DNA from: Fabrea salina
Lineage: Eukaryota > Ciliophora > Heterotrichea > Heterotrichida > Fabreidae
Reading direction: 5' to 3'
Length of the DNA: 64,000 nt
NCBI GenBank assembly: GCA_022984795.1
Contig: JALIHJ010000047.1
Coordinates: 148,774-212,773, forward strand
The notes beneath the pieces are model-generated. The model worked only from the letters and a program-made list of their open reading frames with translations. It was not told the DNA's origin and ran no database searches. A program made the translations under genes and the position numbers. Shown in pieces: positions 43,481-52,600 of the stretch (position 1 is the stretch's first letter; every line of letters starts with the position of its first letter).

Positions 43481-44452
43481 TTAATCTTCAAAATGCGGCA
43501 CAGTGATTTTGAGCAAAGAAGCTAGTTTGTGCAAAGACCTTCTTTGGTAAGCAACTAACCGCAGAGAAGGCTTTTCGTCATATAAGCTCATAAGAGTCAC
43601 CTTTTTGTAAGAAGAGTCACCTTCAACATAGAAGGCACCCAGCACAGTTTTGCCTTTTGAGTCTCCTTCACAAAAGAAAAGCGTGACGTAGTTATCGTCC
43701 ACTTTGCGAGTTACGTACCTTTCTCTGTAGTTAGTTTCCTTACCTGCTATTTTTTTGGAGGAATTAATTACACAGTCACTGAAAAAGTCGCCAAATTCAG
43801 CAAAAGAAGTAGTAGTGGTTTGGTCCCACATCAAACGCAAGTGAGGAAGGTGCAGGGCGTTCATGATAGTAGATTTTGAAATGCGCGGGTCTAACTGGAC
43901 TTCTGACTTTGTGAGCAACCCGTTCATGCTTATGATGGGGAGTGACTTTTTGGATACTTTGAGATCAGAAAGAGTGATTACCATCTTCCAATCTTCAGCT
44001 TCGAGGAGCGAAGGCAGTTCTTCGTAGAGCAACTTAGCTTTATCTGGCAAGCTTTTTTCTTGCAAAACAGGAACATACTGAGTGCGTTCTTGCTTCAGCT
44101 CAGTATTCAAAGGAACAGCTTCAAAAAAATTTCTAGTGGTCCCTTGTGTGGATACACTGGTCATGCTGGAAGGTGAGTGTAGCTCCACTGATACTCTTCC
44201 AGGCGACGTTAAGTGAATATTTGAAAGCTTTCTGGGGTTGGCTTTTGGAGAGAACCTTGTTTTTAGGAGTTTGGTGTTCAAAGAAGCTACTGAATTACTA
44301 GGAGAACGGGTTGAATCAGCAGCAGTTTTTTCGGCTTCTTCCTGTATAGCTTCAAGTAGATTGCTTTCTGTCCCCGAAAGTTTGCTTCTCAGAGGCTTAG
44401 GGCTGTTTTTATTCTTGTAAGCACTTTCAGCTACGCTATTGGAGCATCCCAT
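43481..44452 (-). CDS. Lipid-anchored protein with a START-like domain (323 aa)
   Basis: The N-terminus MGCSNSVAESA fits N-myristoylation at Gly2 plus palmitoylation at Cys3, so it is likely membrane-anchored. A Ser/Thr-rich disordered region (to about 120) precedes a ~200-residue domain (AKLLYEELPSLLEAEDWKMVITLSDLKV ... LRLMWDQTTTTSFAEF ... VTLFFCEGDSKGKTV). Its pattern resembles START/Bet v1-like lipid-binding domains, including the W-x-x and R-x-M-W-D features. A lipid-transfer or sensing role is inference. Confidence 0.65.
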   Translation of the reverse strand: MGCSNSVAESAYKNKNSPKPLRSKLSGTESNLLEAIQEEAEKTAADSTRSPSNSVASLNTKLLKTRFSPKANPRKLSNIHLTSPGRVSVELHSPSSMTSVSTQGTTRNFFEAVPLNTELKQERTQYVPVLQEKSLPDKAKLLYEELPSLLEAEDWKMVITLSDLKVSKKSLPIISMNGLLTKSEVQLDPRISKSTIMNALHLPHLRLMWDQTTTTSFAEFGDFFSDCVINSSKKIAGKETNYRERYVTRKVDDNYVTLFFCEGDSKGKTVLGAFYVEGDSSYKKVTLMSLYDEKPSLRLVAYQRRSLHKLASLLKITVPHFED

Positions 44453-44564
44453 TTTTTAATTAATTGCCATTACTTTCAGTGAATTCGATTTCATAGTTCT
44501 AAGATCATTATAGAATTCTTGTGAATGAACAAAGAAGCTTCGAGAGTTTAATCAGAAGAGATAA

Positions 44565-45080
44565 ATGGACGAAAGTAGTTTGCTAGAAAGGTCAAATTCG
44601 CTTTCTCAAAGGGTAATTCCTAACTTTTACTTTCAAGTAGTTATGGCGCTAATTAAGCTAGGAGTAGCAATACTGGCAGGGGTAGCTTTAACCTTTGGAA
44701 CAGAGTGCGGGAACTCCATGCACAAGTTTGTCCTGGGGTCTTGCATTTCTTTAGGGATTGAGGGGGGGTTGTTTTTTGTGTTTTGGGTGTTTGTAAACAA
44801 CCCTTCCAACTGTTTGAGTCCAGTGACAAGTGCTTACTGTGCACTTATTAGAGGAACACACGGGATTATAGAGTCGCTTTTTTACACAGGCTGGATGACA
44901 TATGGGTGTGTGGTGTACTTTAAGTTAAATTCATGCAGCCAAGACCTGAGTTTTTACGATTCAGTTAGTTTAGCTTTGCTAGTGTACTTCATGGGCGGTG
45001 TATTTGTGAGTTTGTGTTGTTATTTATGCGTTATTTTAACTTGCTGTGCTAACTTATCCGCCACTACTGAAACAGCTTAA
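44565..45080 (+). CDS. Four-TM membrane protein of unknown function (171 aa)
   Basis: Four hydrophobic helices: FQVVMALIKLGVAILAGVAL, LGIEGGLFFVFWVFV, IIESLFYTGWMTYGCVVYF and VSLALLVYFMGGVFVSLCCY. The N-terminal tail is Ser/Leu-rich and the protein contains many Cys, including a terminal VILTCCAN that could be acylated. No family is recognised. A gap of 112 nt separates its ATG from the divergent START-like gene. Confidence 0.75.
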   Translation: MDESSLLERSNSLSQRVIPNFYFQVVMALIKLGVAILAGVALTFGTECGNSMHKFVLGSCISLGIEGGLFFVFWVFVNNPSNCLSPVTSAYCALIRGTHGIIESLFYTGWMTYGCVVYFKLNSCSQDLSFYDSVSLALLVYFMGGVFVSLCCYLCVILTCCANLSATTETA

Positions 45081-45102
45081 GAAAATGAGTTAAATATGTA
45101 CC

Positions 45103-45987
45103 TTACTCTTGCATTTCGGTGTCTTGTGAGATCGTTCCGAAAATCACTTTGGAACGCAGTCGTTGTTTAGTAGCTAAGTTGGGACTCTCAGGCAAAGTCA
45201 GCGGGGCTTCTGATTTCACTGGGATGTAATCAGGGTACTTGGGCATTTGGCGGGCTTTGAACTCTAGAGACTTCCTAAGTTGTTTTACCTCTTGGGCTTC
45301 AATTTCCATTTGGTCTTCCAGGTGCTTTTTCCTGAGGGTTTCTCTTTCTTGCTGGGTTTTTTTAAGGTAGTTGTTAAACTGTTCTCTTTGGTTTGCTCGA
45401 AGCGAAGAGTAGCAAATGGTGTCCTGAGGACGTGTGGGTTTGTGGCAGCTTGGAGAAGGCGTGAAGGGTCTGGAGAAGTCAGGTGCTGGGCGGGCTTTGA
45501 ATGAACTAGTAGAGGAGCTTTCTGATGAACTATGGCACCTTGAAGAACTTGAAAGGTTAAATGGAGCGGGGACAGTGGAAGGCCTTCCTCGGATTAAACT
45601 AGGAGGGTCGGGGTAGACTGGTTTGGGCCTTGCTTTGAACTCGGTGTAGGATTCTTGGATGCTTGTTTCAGGAGTGTTTCTTTCTTTTGCCCTTTGAGAA
45701 GTCATTAAGTTAGGCTCTACAGGAACAGTGGGTTTGAAGTGTTTTTTGGACACAGGTTTGGCAAAGCTAAAGGGCCGGTTGGATATGTCAGTTTGTTCTT
45801 GAAGTACTTGGCGAGTACTTGGAAGCTGAGGAATTTGACTGAAAGTGTTTTCTGAGTTGGGTTTGCTTAGCCCAGGGATTTTGGAGCCTTCAGTTTCGAA
45901 CTTCCTTTTTTTAGAAGGAGCAAAGTAGGACTCGAATGTTGGAATTGAAGTTCTTTTGCGACAAATGCTTTTAGGACTTGTTGACAT
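45103..45987 (-). CDS. TPX2-like spindle/microtubule protein (294 aa)
   Basis: A basic, disordered protein with motifs typical of TPX2: FSFAKPVSKKHFKPT, then repeated FKARP modules (EFKARPKPVYPD, SFKARPAPDFSRPF, EFKARQMPKYPD) and the C-terminal LTLPESPNLATKQRLR. A short helical segment (QREQFNNYLKKTQQERETLRKKH) separates the last two modules. TPX2 nucleates spindle microtubules and activates Aurora A. An obvious Aurora-binding N-terminus is not visible, so this may be a shorter TPX2-domain microtubule protein. Confidence 0.75.
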   Translation of the reverse strand: MSTSPKSICRKRTSIPTFESYFAPSKKRKFETEGSKIPGLSKPNSENTFSQIPQLPSTRQVLQEQTDISNRPFSFAKPVSKKHFKPTVPVEPNLMTSQRAKERNTPETSIQESYTEFKARPKPVYPDPPSLIRGRPSTVPAPFNLSSSSRCHSSSESSSTSSFKARPAPDFSRPFTPSPSCHKPTRPQDTICYSSLRANQREQFNNYLKKTQQERETLRKKHLEDQMEIEAQEVKQLRKSLEFKARQMPKYPDYIPVKSEAPLTLPESPNLATKQRLRSKVIFGTISQDTEMQE

Positions 45988-46076
45988 TTTGAAATTGTTT
46001 TAACGGATTCTAAAATGAGCGTACTTCGACTAGCTAAGCACAGTAAAGCACTTGAACTATGGCAAACTAATAATAA

Positions 46077-47369
46077 ATGCACTCAAGAGGTCGCTACGAA
46101 AGGTTTAAGTTAAAAGACGATGTTAAAGATGTGAGGTGCTTCAGTTCCAAGAAACTAAAAACTAACCAGTTGGGCAGTGCAAGCATTCCAGAAATTTTGT
46201 ATGAAAGGGAACTGGGGAAGATCCAGCCCTATAATATCCAAGCTAACCAACGCCTTATTCCTAACACAGTAAGTTCTAAGTAGTTCCGAGAAACAGACAT
46301 ACACTTCGAAACACGAGTTTTCAACGGGCAGTTCAGTTCTACAGGGGACTTTTACTACTGTTCTTGTCAGTCAGAAATCAGAGTTTACGATACCTCAAAC
46401 ATCCTTGACTGGAGACTTACCAGTGAAATCCCAGGCTTCAACATTCAGTGGACCATTACCGACCTGGACCTTAGTCCTTGTGAAAACTACTTGCTTTATA
46501 CAACCATTGACTCCCACATTACTCTGGTGAACATCCGCGAAGACCTTTCAAATGCCTACAATTTCCAGTTCGAAGGCCACCAACTTCCTTTAGAAACTGG
46601 ACGTGACCACATAGGCTACGCTATCTGGAGCGCTAAGTTCTCAGGAAGCGGCAACGAAATAGTGGCTGGAACCAGCAATGACTCCATTGTTATTTATGAC
46701 TTGGTGAACAAAACCACAAGTTACGAAATTCCCAACGCGCACAAAGAAGACATCAACTCCGTGTGCTTTGCAAACCGAGACGAGTCCCAGGTTGTGTTCA
46801 CAGGCTCTGATGACTCACTTATAAAAATCTGGGACAAAAGGGACTTGCACAGGAAACCCCAAGGAGTGCTTTTAGGTCACAGAGAAGGAATCACCCACAT
46901 ATCTTCGAAAGGAGACGGGATTCACCTTATTTCGAACTCTAAAGACCAGACACTTAAACTTTGGGACATACGCACTATGTGCTCTAGTTCAGAGGCTTCG
47001 CGCTTCCAAAAAGAAAACCGCTACCAAACTCACTTTGACTACAGGTGGGAAGACTACCCCCTGCGTAACTACAAAAAGCGCCTTGCTGCAGACGAGTCCT
47101 TATTGACTTTCAGAGGCCACGAAGTACTTTTTACGCTTATTAGATGTTACTTTTCACCTCTGTTTACTACAGGACAAAGGTTCATTTACACTGGGAGTTC
47201 TTCAAAAAAGGTACTGATTTACGATAGTTACACTGGGAAAAAAGTAACTTCGCTCAAACCCTTAATTCCTTTAGAACAGTGTGTAATTCGAGACGTCAGT
47301 TGGCATCCTTACTTACCCCTGATAGCTTCCACAGCTTCATCAAACACTATTCACACTTACTTACGCTAA
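46077..47369 (+). CDS. DCAF11: DCAF11/WDR23-like WD40 substrate receptor, two exons
   Basis: Removing a 15-nt intron (46269-46283) fuses the N-terminal exon (MHSRGRYERFKLKDD ... LIPNT) to the WD40 body, giving about 425 residues. The family signature is strong: ISNSKDQTLKLWDIR, HFDYRWEDYPL, TFRGHEVLFTLIRCYFSP, TGQRFIYTGSS and RDVSWHPYLP. These match DCAF11, a substrate receptor of the CUL4-DDB1 ubiquitin ligase, known for controlling Nrf/SKN-1 in animals. The PRELI-domain gene begins 7 nt downstream. Confidence 0.9.
46269..46283 (+). other. 15-nt spliceosomal intron of the DCAF11-like gene
   Basis: GTAAGTTCTAAGTAG, with GTA start, terminal TAG and A at position 10. Unspliced it terminates the first exon at TAG; removal (phase 0) joins NT to FRETDIHFETRVFNGQF, which leads into the WD40 repeats. 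Confidence 0.92.
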
Positions 47370-47376
47370 TTAATAA

Positions 47377-47871
47377 ATGTCCAAAGAAGTCGAGCACACC
47401 CATTTGTTCAACTACCCCTGGGAAATAGTAGTTAGGGCTTACTTGGGCAAGTACCCGCACCCCAGACTTTCCCACGTTGAAAGCATCGACACACTTGAGA
47501 GGTACGTAGACGAAAAGGGGTGTTTAGTTACCACACGCATTATTAGTTCCTCCTTTTTGAAATTTTCTTCTGCAGTAGGTCTGGAGCAGTCCTACTTAGA
47601 CCTTTCTAACAAAAAGCTTCAGTTGTTTACTCAGAACATCACTCACACTAAGTTCAGTTGCATAGAAGAACTTTGCACTTATGTTCCGAGTGGAGACTCT
47701 ACTCACTACAAACTCCAAGGCACCATAAGTGCTGGAAAAGGAATGGGCATTTTCATGGGAAAACTGCTCAGCACTGTCCAGGCCAACTTCAAAAAAGGCA
47801 CTGAAGTCATCGAAGACATAGTTCAGAACAAAATCATTGACAAAAAAGACTGGGCTCAGGACCTTAAGTAA
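47377..47871 (+). CDS. PRELI/MSF1-domain mitochondrial lipid-transfer protein
   Basis: A 164-residue single-domain protein. HLFNYPWEIVVRAYLGKYPHP at the N-terminus, VDEKGCLVTTRIISSSF, and a terminal helix (GIFMGKLLSTVQANFKKGTEVIEDIV) match the PRELI/slowmo/Ups family, which shuttles phosphatidic acid or phosphatidylserine across the mitochondrial intermembrane space with Mdm35/TRIAP1. The length matches the family domain without extensions. It begins 7 nt after the DCAF11 stop. Confidence 0.87.
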   Translation: MSKEVEHTHLFNYPWEIVVRAYLGKYPHPRLSHVESIDTLERYVDEKGCLVTTRIISSSFLKFSSAVGLEQSYLDLSNKKLQLFTQNITHTKFSCIEELCTYVPSGDSTHYKLQGTISAGKGMGIFMGKLLSTVQANFKKGTEVIEDIVQNKIIDKKDWAQDLK

Positions 47872-47912
47872 CTAAGCACTTCTGACATTTTTCCTACAAA
47901 TTAAAGTACTTT

Positions 47913-47929
47913 TGATTTGGTAGACAAAT
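47913..47929 (+). repeat. 17-nt direct repeat, left copy (element 2)
   Basis: TGATTTGGTAGACAAAT, perfectly repeated at 48589-48605, with mismatching flanks on both sides. Together the copies bracket the acidic/basic ORF at 47941-48603. Confidence 0.9.
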
Positions 47930-47940
47930 TTATTTATTTG

Positions 47941-48603
47941 TTATGTTATCAAGCCCTTGGGCCTTTTTAGAGTTACAGTGAGAGGGGTTTGCTTCGCGGG
48001 TCCTTTGTTTCGCTTGCATTTCCTCTTCTTCCAGGCACAGTCGTTTGTGTTTTTTGTGTTTGTTGTTTGTCTGGTGTCTATTTTTGTGCTTCTGGGTAGT
48101 TGTGGTTCTTTCTGTTTTTGTGAGAGCTTCCTTCTTTGTTTTCTTGTGTCCAGTCTTGTTTCTTCGAAGGTTGTTTTCGTTGCTCTTGTTACGCTGGGTG
48201 TGCTGCGTTTATTGTTTTCTCCTGGTTCTTTTTCCTTTCTGTCCAGAATTGGTTCTTCATCGTCCAGGTTTCTCATGATTGCATCGAGCAATTTGTCTTC
48301 TTTGCTTTTTTCAGTGAGAGTTTCCTTTGTCTTTCTTTGTGGATTTTTTGTTGCGAGCTCCATGTCTTCGTCCGGGTTCTCTTCCGTATTTAGCTCTAGG
48401 AGTACTTCCAGGTCCGAGTCTTCTTCTGAGTCTAGGTCTGTGTCTTCTTCCCAGCTTAAGTAAGAATCTATATCTGAGTCTGAGTTCTCCTCGAAGTCTG
48501 AGTCTTCGCTCCATTGGTCGTCTGAGTATTGCTCCTCTTCAGTTAAGGTCACAGAGCGCCGGAGGCTCCTGTATTTTCTTAAGGTGTCTGATTTGGTAGA
48601 CAA
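47941..48603 (-). CDS. Acidic-basic ORF of a small insertion-like element (no ATG at 5' end)
   Basis: An open frame of about 220 codons without an ATG near its start. The frame begins near the right 17-nt repeat, and the first ATG is at codon 81 (48363). The N-terminal part is strongly acidic and Ser-rich (DSDFEENSDSDIDSY), the rest basic. The last ~28 residues (RKCKRNKGPAKQTPLTVT then LKRPKGLIT) align closely with the end of the 67-residue protein at 56637-56840, at DNA level as well. The family is unknown. It could be a decayed or non-ATG-initiated coding region of a mobile element, or a gene whose start codon was lost (TTG in place of ATG). Confidence 0.5.
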   Translation of the reverse strand: MSTKSDTLRKYRSLRRSVTLTEEEQYSDDQWSEDSDFEENSDSDIDSYLSWEEDTDLDSEEDSDLEVLLELNTEENPDEDMELATKNPQRKTKETLTEKSKEDKLLDAIMRNLDDEEPILDRKEKEPGENNKRSTPSVTRATKTTFEETRLDTRKQRRKLSQKQKEPQLPRSTKIDTRQTTNTKNTNDCAWKKRKCKRNKGPAKQTPLTVTLKRPKGLIT

Positions 48604-48605
48604 AT
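48589..48605 (+). repeat. 17-nt direct repeat, right copy (element 2)
   Basis: Second copy of TGATTTGGTAGACAAAT, ending 2 nt before the ATG of the gene at 48608. Removing one copy and the intervening 659 nt would leave a ~55-60-nt intergenic spacer, typical of this chromosome. Confidence 0.9.
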
Positions 48606-48607
48606 AA

Positions 48608-49645
48608 ATGCTTATTCTAGTGATTCTGGCAAACTTGTGTCAAGCACTTAGGACGTCAAACTGCTACTCGGTGTCTTGCAGAGAGCTTCCAGAAGACCAA
48701 TGCATCGGAGTAGTTGGAAGCAATGTATACTTGAGTGAATGTCCTGAAGGAAAGTCTTGCTACGACAGAAACTACAACCTCGCTACTACTCTTTTCGACT
48801 GGTCAAACCAAACCTGTGTTGAGAGATACGACTACGGGTGTTATGTGCCGGTTGGAAGAGTGCCCCCAAAGAGTTTTGGGGCTGGTGAAAAGTGTTGTGG
48901 GTATGACTCTGTTTGCTACTCTGAAAAGTGTACAGAAAACAGATGCGAACCTGTCGAAAAGGGCAGAGAGTGTCGGTTCAACGAAGTTTGTGGTCCTGAT
49001 CTTTGGTGCAAAGACCAAGTTTGCACAGAAACTAGAAAGCCTGGGGAAAGCTGTGAAAGGGATGCAATGTGTGAGCTAGGTTGTGGCTGCCATTTAGGAA
49101 CTTGTACTCCTCTGTTTAGTTTGGACATAGGTACTGACACTGACTGCCGGGAGTGCTGTGAAACAACTTACAGAAACCCCGAAGGAAGGTGCGATAAAAT
49201 CGCCATTTGGGAAGAAACCTCAAGTGGACCAGTGCAACTAAAGTATCCTTTTGAGTGCGAAGTAGGTAATGACTGTGCTTACTATAGTCACTTTGGAGGA
49301 AAGCTTCAAGAAAGATCTGAGTGTGTGTGCTCAGGTAAAGAAACAAATGCAGGGTACTGCTCAGAATACTGGGGATTCAAGTACGCAGATCCTTATATTG
49401 CAAAGATCAAAAACAAGATTAACTGGAACAACTCAATATGCTCTGGAAGAAACGCTTTAAGGCTGACTCCTCAGAGCTTGTTTGGGTGCAACCTTATAGA
49501 CGAAGAGACTTACAGGTACACAAAGGAACTTGAAAACAAAGAAGCTTATTGGCCTGTGTTCCATTCTGGAGTTATAGACGAGTGTGCTTCCAAACTGGGT
49601 TTGTTCGACAAGGACTATATTGAAGACTACGAAAGTAAGTACTAA
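48608..49645 (+). CDS. Secreted cysteine-rich protein, Dickkopf-like spacing (345 aa)
   Basis: A short signal peptide (MLILVILANLCQA) is followed by a Cys-dense ectodomain with repeated small disulphide modules (CCGYDSVCYSEKCTENRC, FNEVCGPDLWCKDQVC, CERDAMCELGCGCHLGTC). This spacing recalls the Dickkopf N-terminal Cys-rich repeat that is expanded in ciliate secreted proteins. The last third has fewer Cys. No TM or GPI signal is evident. The ATG lies just 2 nt beyond the right 17-nt direct repeat. It is convergent with the giant surface-protein gene (12-nt gap). Confidence 0.8.
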   Translation: MLILVILANLCQALRTSNCYSVSCRELPEDQCIGVVGSNVYLSECPEGKSCYDRNYNLATTLFDWSNQTCVERYDYGCYVPVGRVPPKSFGAGEKCCGYDSVCYSEKCTENRCEPVEKGRECRFNEVCGPDLWCKDQVCTETRKPGESCERDAMCELGCGCHLGTCTPLFSLDIGTDTDCRECCETTYRNPEGRCDKIAIWEETSSGPVQLKYPFECEVGNDCAYYSHFGGKLQERSECVCSGKETNAGYCSEYWGFKYADPYIAKIKNKINWNNSICSGRNALRLTPQSLFGCNLIDEETYRYTKELENKEAYWPVFHSGVIDECASKLGLFDKDYIEDYESKY

Positions 49646-49657
49646 CTGTAAATAGGT

Positions 49658-52600
49658 TTAGTTAAACTCAGGCTTTTCTGAGTTGCATGCCTCTGGTGTA
49701 GACTCTAGGTTGTTTTGGTGAGCCATTATGGTTTCCTGCTGGGTGCTTATGCCTTCTACCGGAGTTGTTCTTCTGCACCAGGAGTGGAGCTTTACACCAA
49801 GTCCTACTACAGCTCCCAGAGACTGGATGATCATGAGTCCATTTGAGATCCGGAGTATGACTGTTTCTAAAGTGCTTCCCCAGTCTTCTGAGTCTTGTAA
49901 GTAGTAAAGCACCAGTCCAAATATTAGAGTTACTCCAATTTCTACAGCAATCGATATCGTTTGCGTAACTATGTCTTTGTAGGGTCTTAAGGCTACTAAA
50001 AACACTAGAAACCCTAGCATCAGTAGCAAGTTAACTACTCCTTGAACCAGAGGGAACTCATTTAGCAGTATAAGACTAGCTGCAAATAACAGCCTTTTTA
50101 GGATGAAGAATGGGTAGGTTAGAGTCCTCATAGTTGTGTCACACTTCAACTCATAGAATAGACTTCCCCAGGTTTTGTAGAACTCAGAGTCAGTTGAGTC
50201 TGGCTGCACTTGGTCTTTCTTGGAGTTGAGGAATAGAATTAGGGCAAGTGGAGTGGCTGCAAGGAGAACTAAGAACAAACAACCAACTAAGAAGCTTGAA
50301 ACCACTTCTATCTTGATTTGAGGCAATGAAGTGAATTGAATCAGACAAGGAATAACCAAGTCAAGGTAGGTCTGAATCCAGTACCTAATAAGTATACTGA
50401 ATTTAAACTTGCTCAGGAGAAATCTAGTAGCACTCTGGATCCACCCAACCCTAATCTTAGAAATGGCCCAAATTAGGAGCCATGACGCAAGGAGTCCCAG
50501 TAGAATGATCATACTTCCATTCGCATTTAGGACAAATAAGTTGGAGTCAAACCCATATTCTCTTGAGTAGTCTTGAGTGTTCAAACTTTCGTTGTCTGAG
50601 CTGTAGTTTACCACTCTGGGAATCCTTTTTATAAGGCTTAGTCCTGTAAAATGCCCTTTGAGAGTAGGAGTCAGTGGATTGCTGCTGATTGAAATATAAG
50701 TAAGGATCTGAACAGTGTTCAGGACTTGCCAGATTGCCGAAGGGTTGAGACTCAGAACCCCAACCACTCCTGAAACTCCTGTTCCTATAAAAGTTGTAGT
50801 TTGTGCAGTATCTTGGGCTTCTTGAGTGGTTTGATCGTCTGGGTTGAAGAGACTAAGTTGAGTTTGGAGGTTTGATGAATTGATGATAAACCCAGAAATG
50901 CTGTGCACTTCTGATAAAAACTCTAAAGTAGCGACTTCGCCCTCTGATACATAGCTCTTAAAGTCCAGATCAATCTCATACTTGGTTTTGTTCACTTCTT
51001 TGAAGGAGTAGGTGTATTCTATGCTTTTGTTTTGCAGCTGAATAGCAATGTTTTCTTGGGTAAGTGAAGATTCAAGTTCCTCTGAAAAGGTGAGTGTAAG
51101 TAGGTTGTCTTTGTCAGAAGTCAAGTTTGAATGAAACTTAATGCAGAGTTCATTTGTGATAAATCCATTCAAGCACTCACAGGTATTGTTGGCAGCACTA
51201 AAGCCTTCTTCACAAGAGCAAGTTTTGTTTGAGTTCATAAAAGAATGCTCTGGGCACTCCAAACATTCTATTTGATCTTCACAGACCATGCATAACTCCA
51301 TGCACTTTAAACACTCAGTACCTTCTAAGTACGTTCCATCAGGGCAGGGTTTGCAGGTTCCGTCTTCGTAGAGATAAAGACCATCACATGAAAGGCAGTT
51401 GTTATGTTCTGGGCCCCAACAGGTTTCACAAGTAGGGTAACACCTTAAGCACTCAGAAATACTTTTTTCCAAAAAGTATCCGTCTTCACATGCGCAGTCT
51501 CCAGAGAAACTTCTGAAAGAGTGTTTAGCGTCACAACTAACAGTGTCCAGGTCCAAAAGAGAGCACTCCAGGGAGCATTTCTGGCAGTCTATTCCAGCTG
51601 AGTCAGTGTTGAAGTACCCGTCTGCACAGTAGCACTTGTTGTCTATCACTTCGCTGCTATTTGAACGGCCACACTCAATGCAGGTTAGGTTGAGTCTGTC
51701 TAAGCCGTAACCTTCGTTGCACAAGCAGGGGTTTCCAGAGGCATTGGGCTTACACTGAGTGCAGTCTCCTTGTTCAAAACCTCTACAGATAAAGCACATA
51801 GAGTCCTTACACAAGTTGCAGGTATTCTGCCTAGAGCATCCATCAGTACACTCTGAATCACACTCCACACACTCATTTCCATTCCAGAAGTCAGTGATTA
51901 AGCAGTTGGGTAGGCATTGGTCTTGGTTGTCTATAGGGCAGAAGCTACAAGAGTCACAATTAGAAGACTCCAACAAAGTAGTAGGATCCCTGTGTGAGTT
52001 GTAAATTCTCACTTCCCAAAGGAACCCAGTGTAGAAGTTGTTGAATGTGGTTTGATCTGAGTGTTCAGCTCCTATTGAAAACAAGTAAGAGTTTTCTAAG
52101 TCCACTAGCCAGTCATTCCCCAGAGTGCCAGAAATCACTTGGGTAGTGTTTAGGTAGGCAGAAACTCTGAACTCAGGCACTGCTAGGTTTCGGTGTGTTC
52201 CAACTGCCAGAAAGTTCCAGCCTTCTTCTACTGAGTCAGTCGAGGAGTGAGGAGTTGAGGTTAGGTCCAGGTCTACTTGTGGTTGTTTGGAGTTGAGTGA
52301 GACTTTGAACTTGGTGTCTACTCCTGAAGAGTCTCTTTGTTTGGTTATAAGAGTTCCAGAGTTAGCAGTAGGTCTTATCCACATCGTTACTGTGAACTGA
52401 GGGGCTAATGCAAGACTTGGGCTTGCAGCTAGTTGCATGTAGGCTGAACCATCAAAGTAATAGCCTCTGTCTTTGGCGGGAATAGGATCATGGACACCAG
52501 GAGTTGGGTAAAACTGATTGTTATTTCCTGTGAGCACTGGAATGGAGGACTGAGTGTCTGTGACAATGTTTTGAATAGTATGAGGTTGTAAGTGGAATAC

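Noticed and set aside
47957-48463. 168-codon plus-strand frame opposite the acidic/basic ORF
   Set aside because: A Phe/Ser/Val-rich translation typical of the antisense of Lys/Glu/Asp-rich coding sequence. The opposite frame of the 56637-56840 ORF is similar for the same reason.
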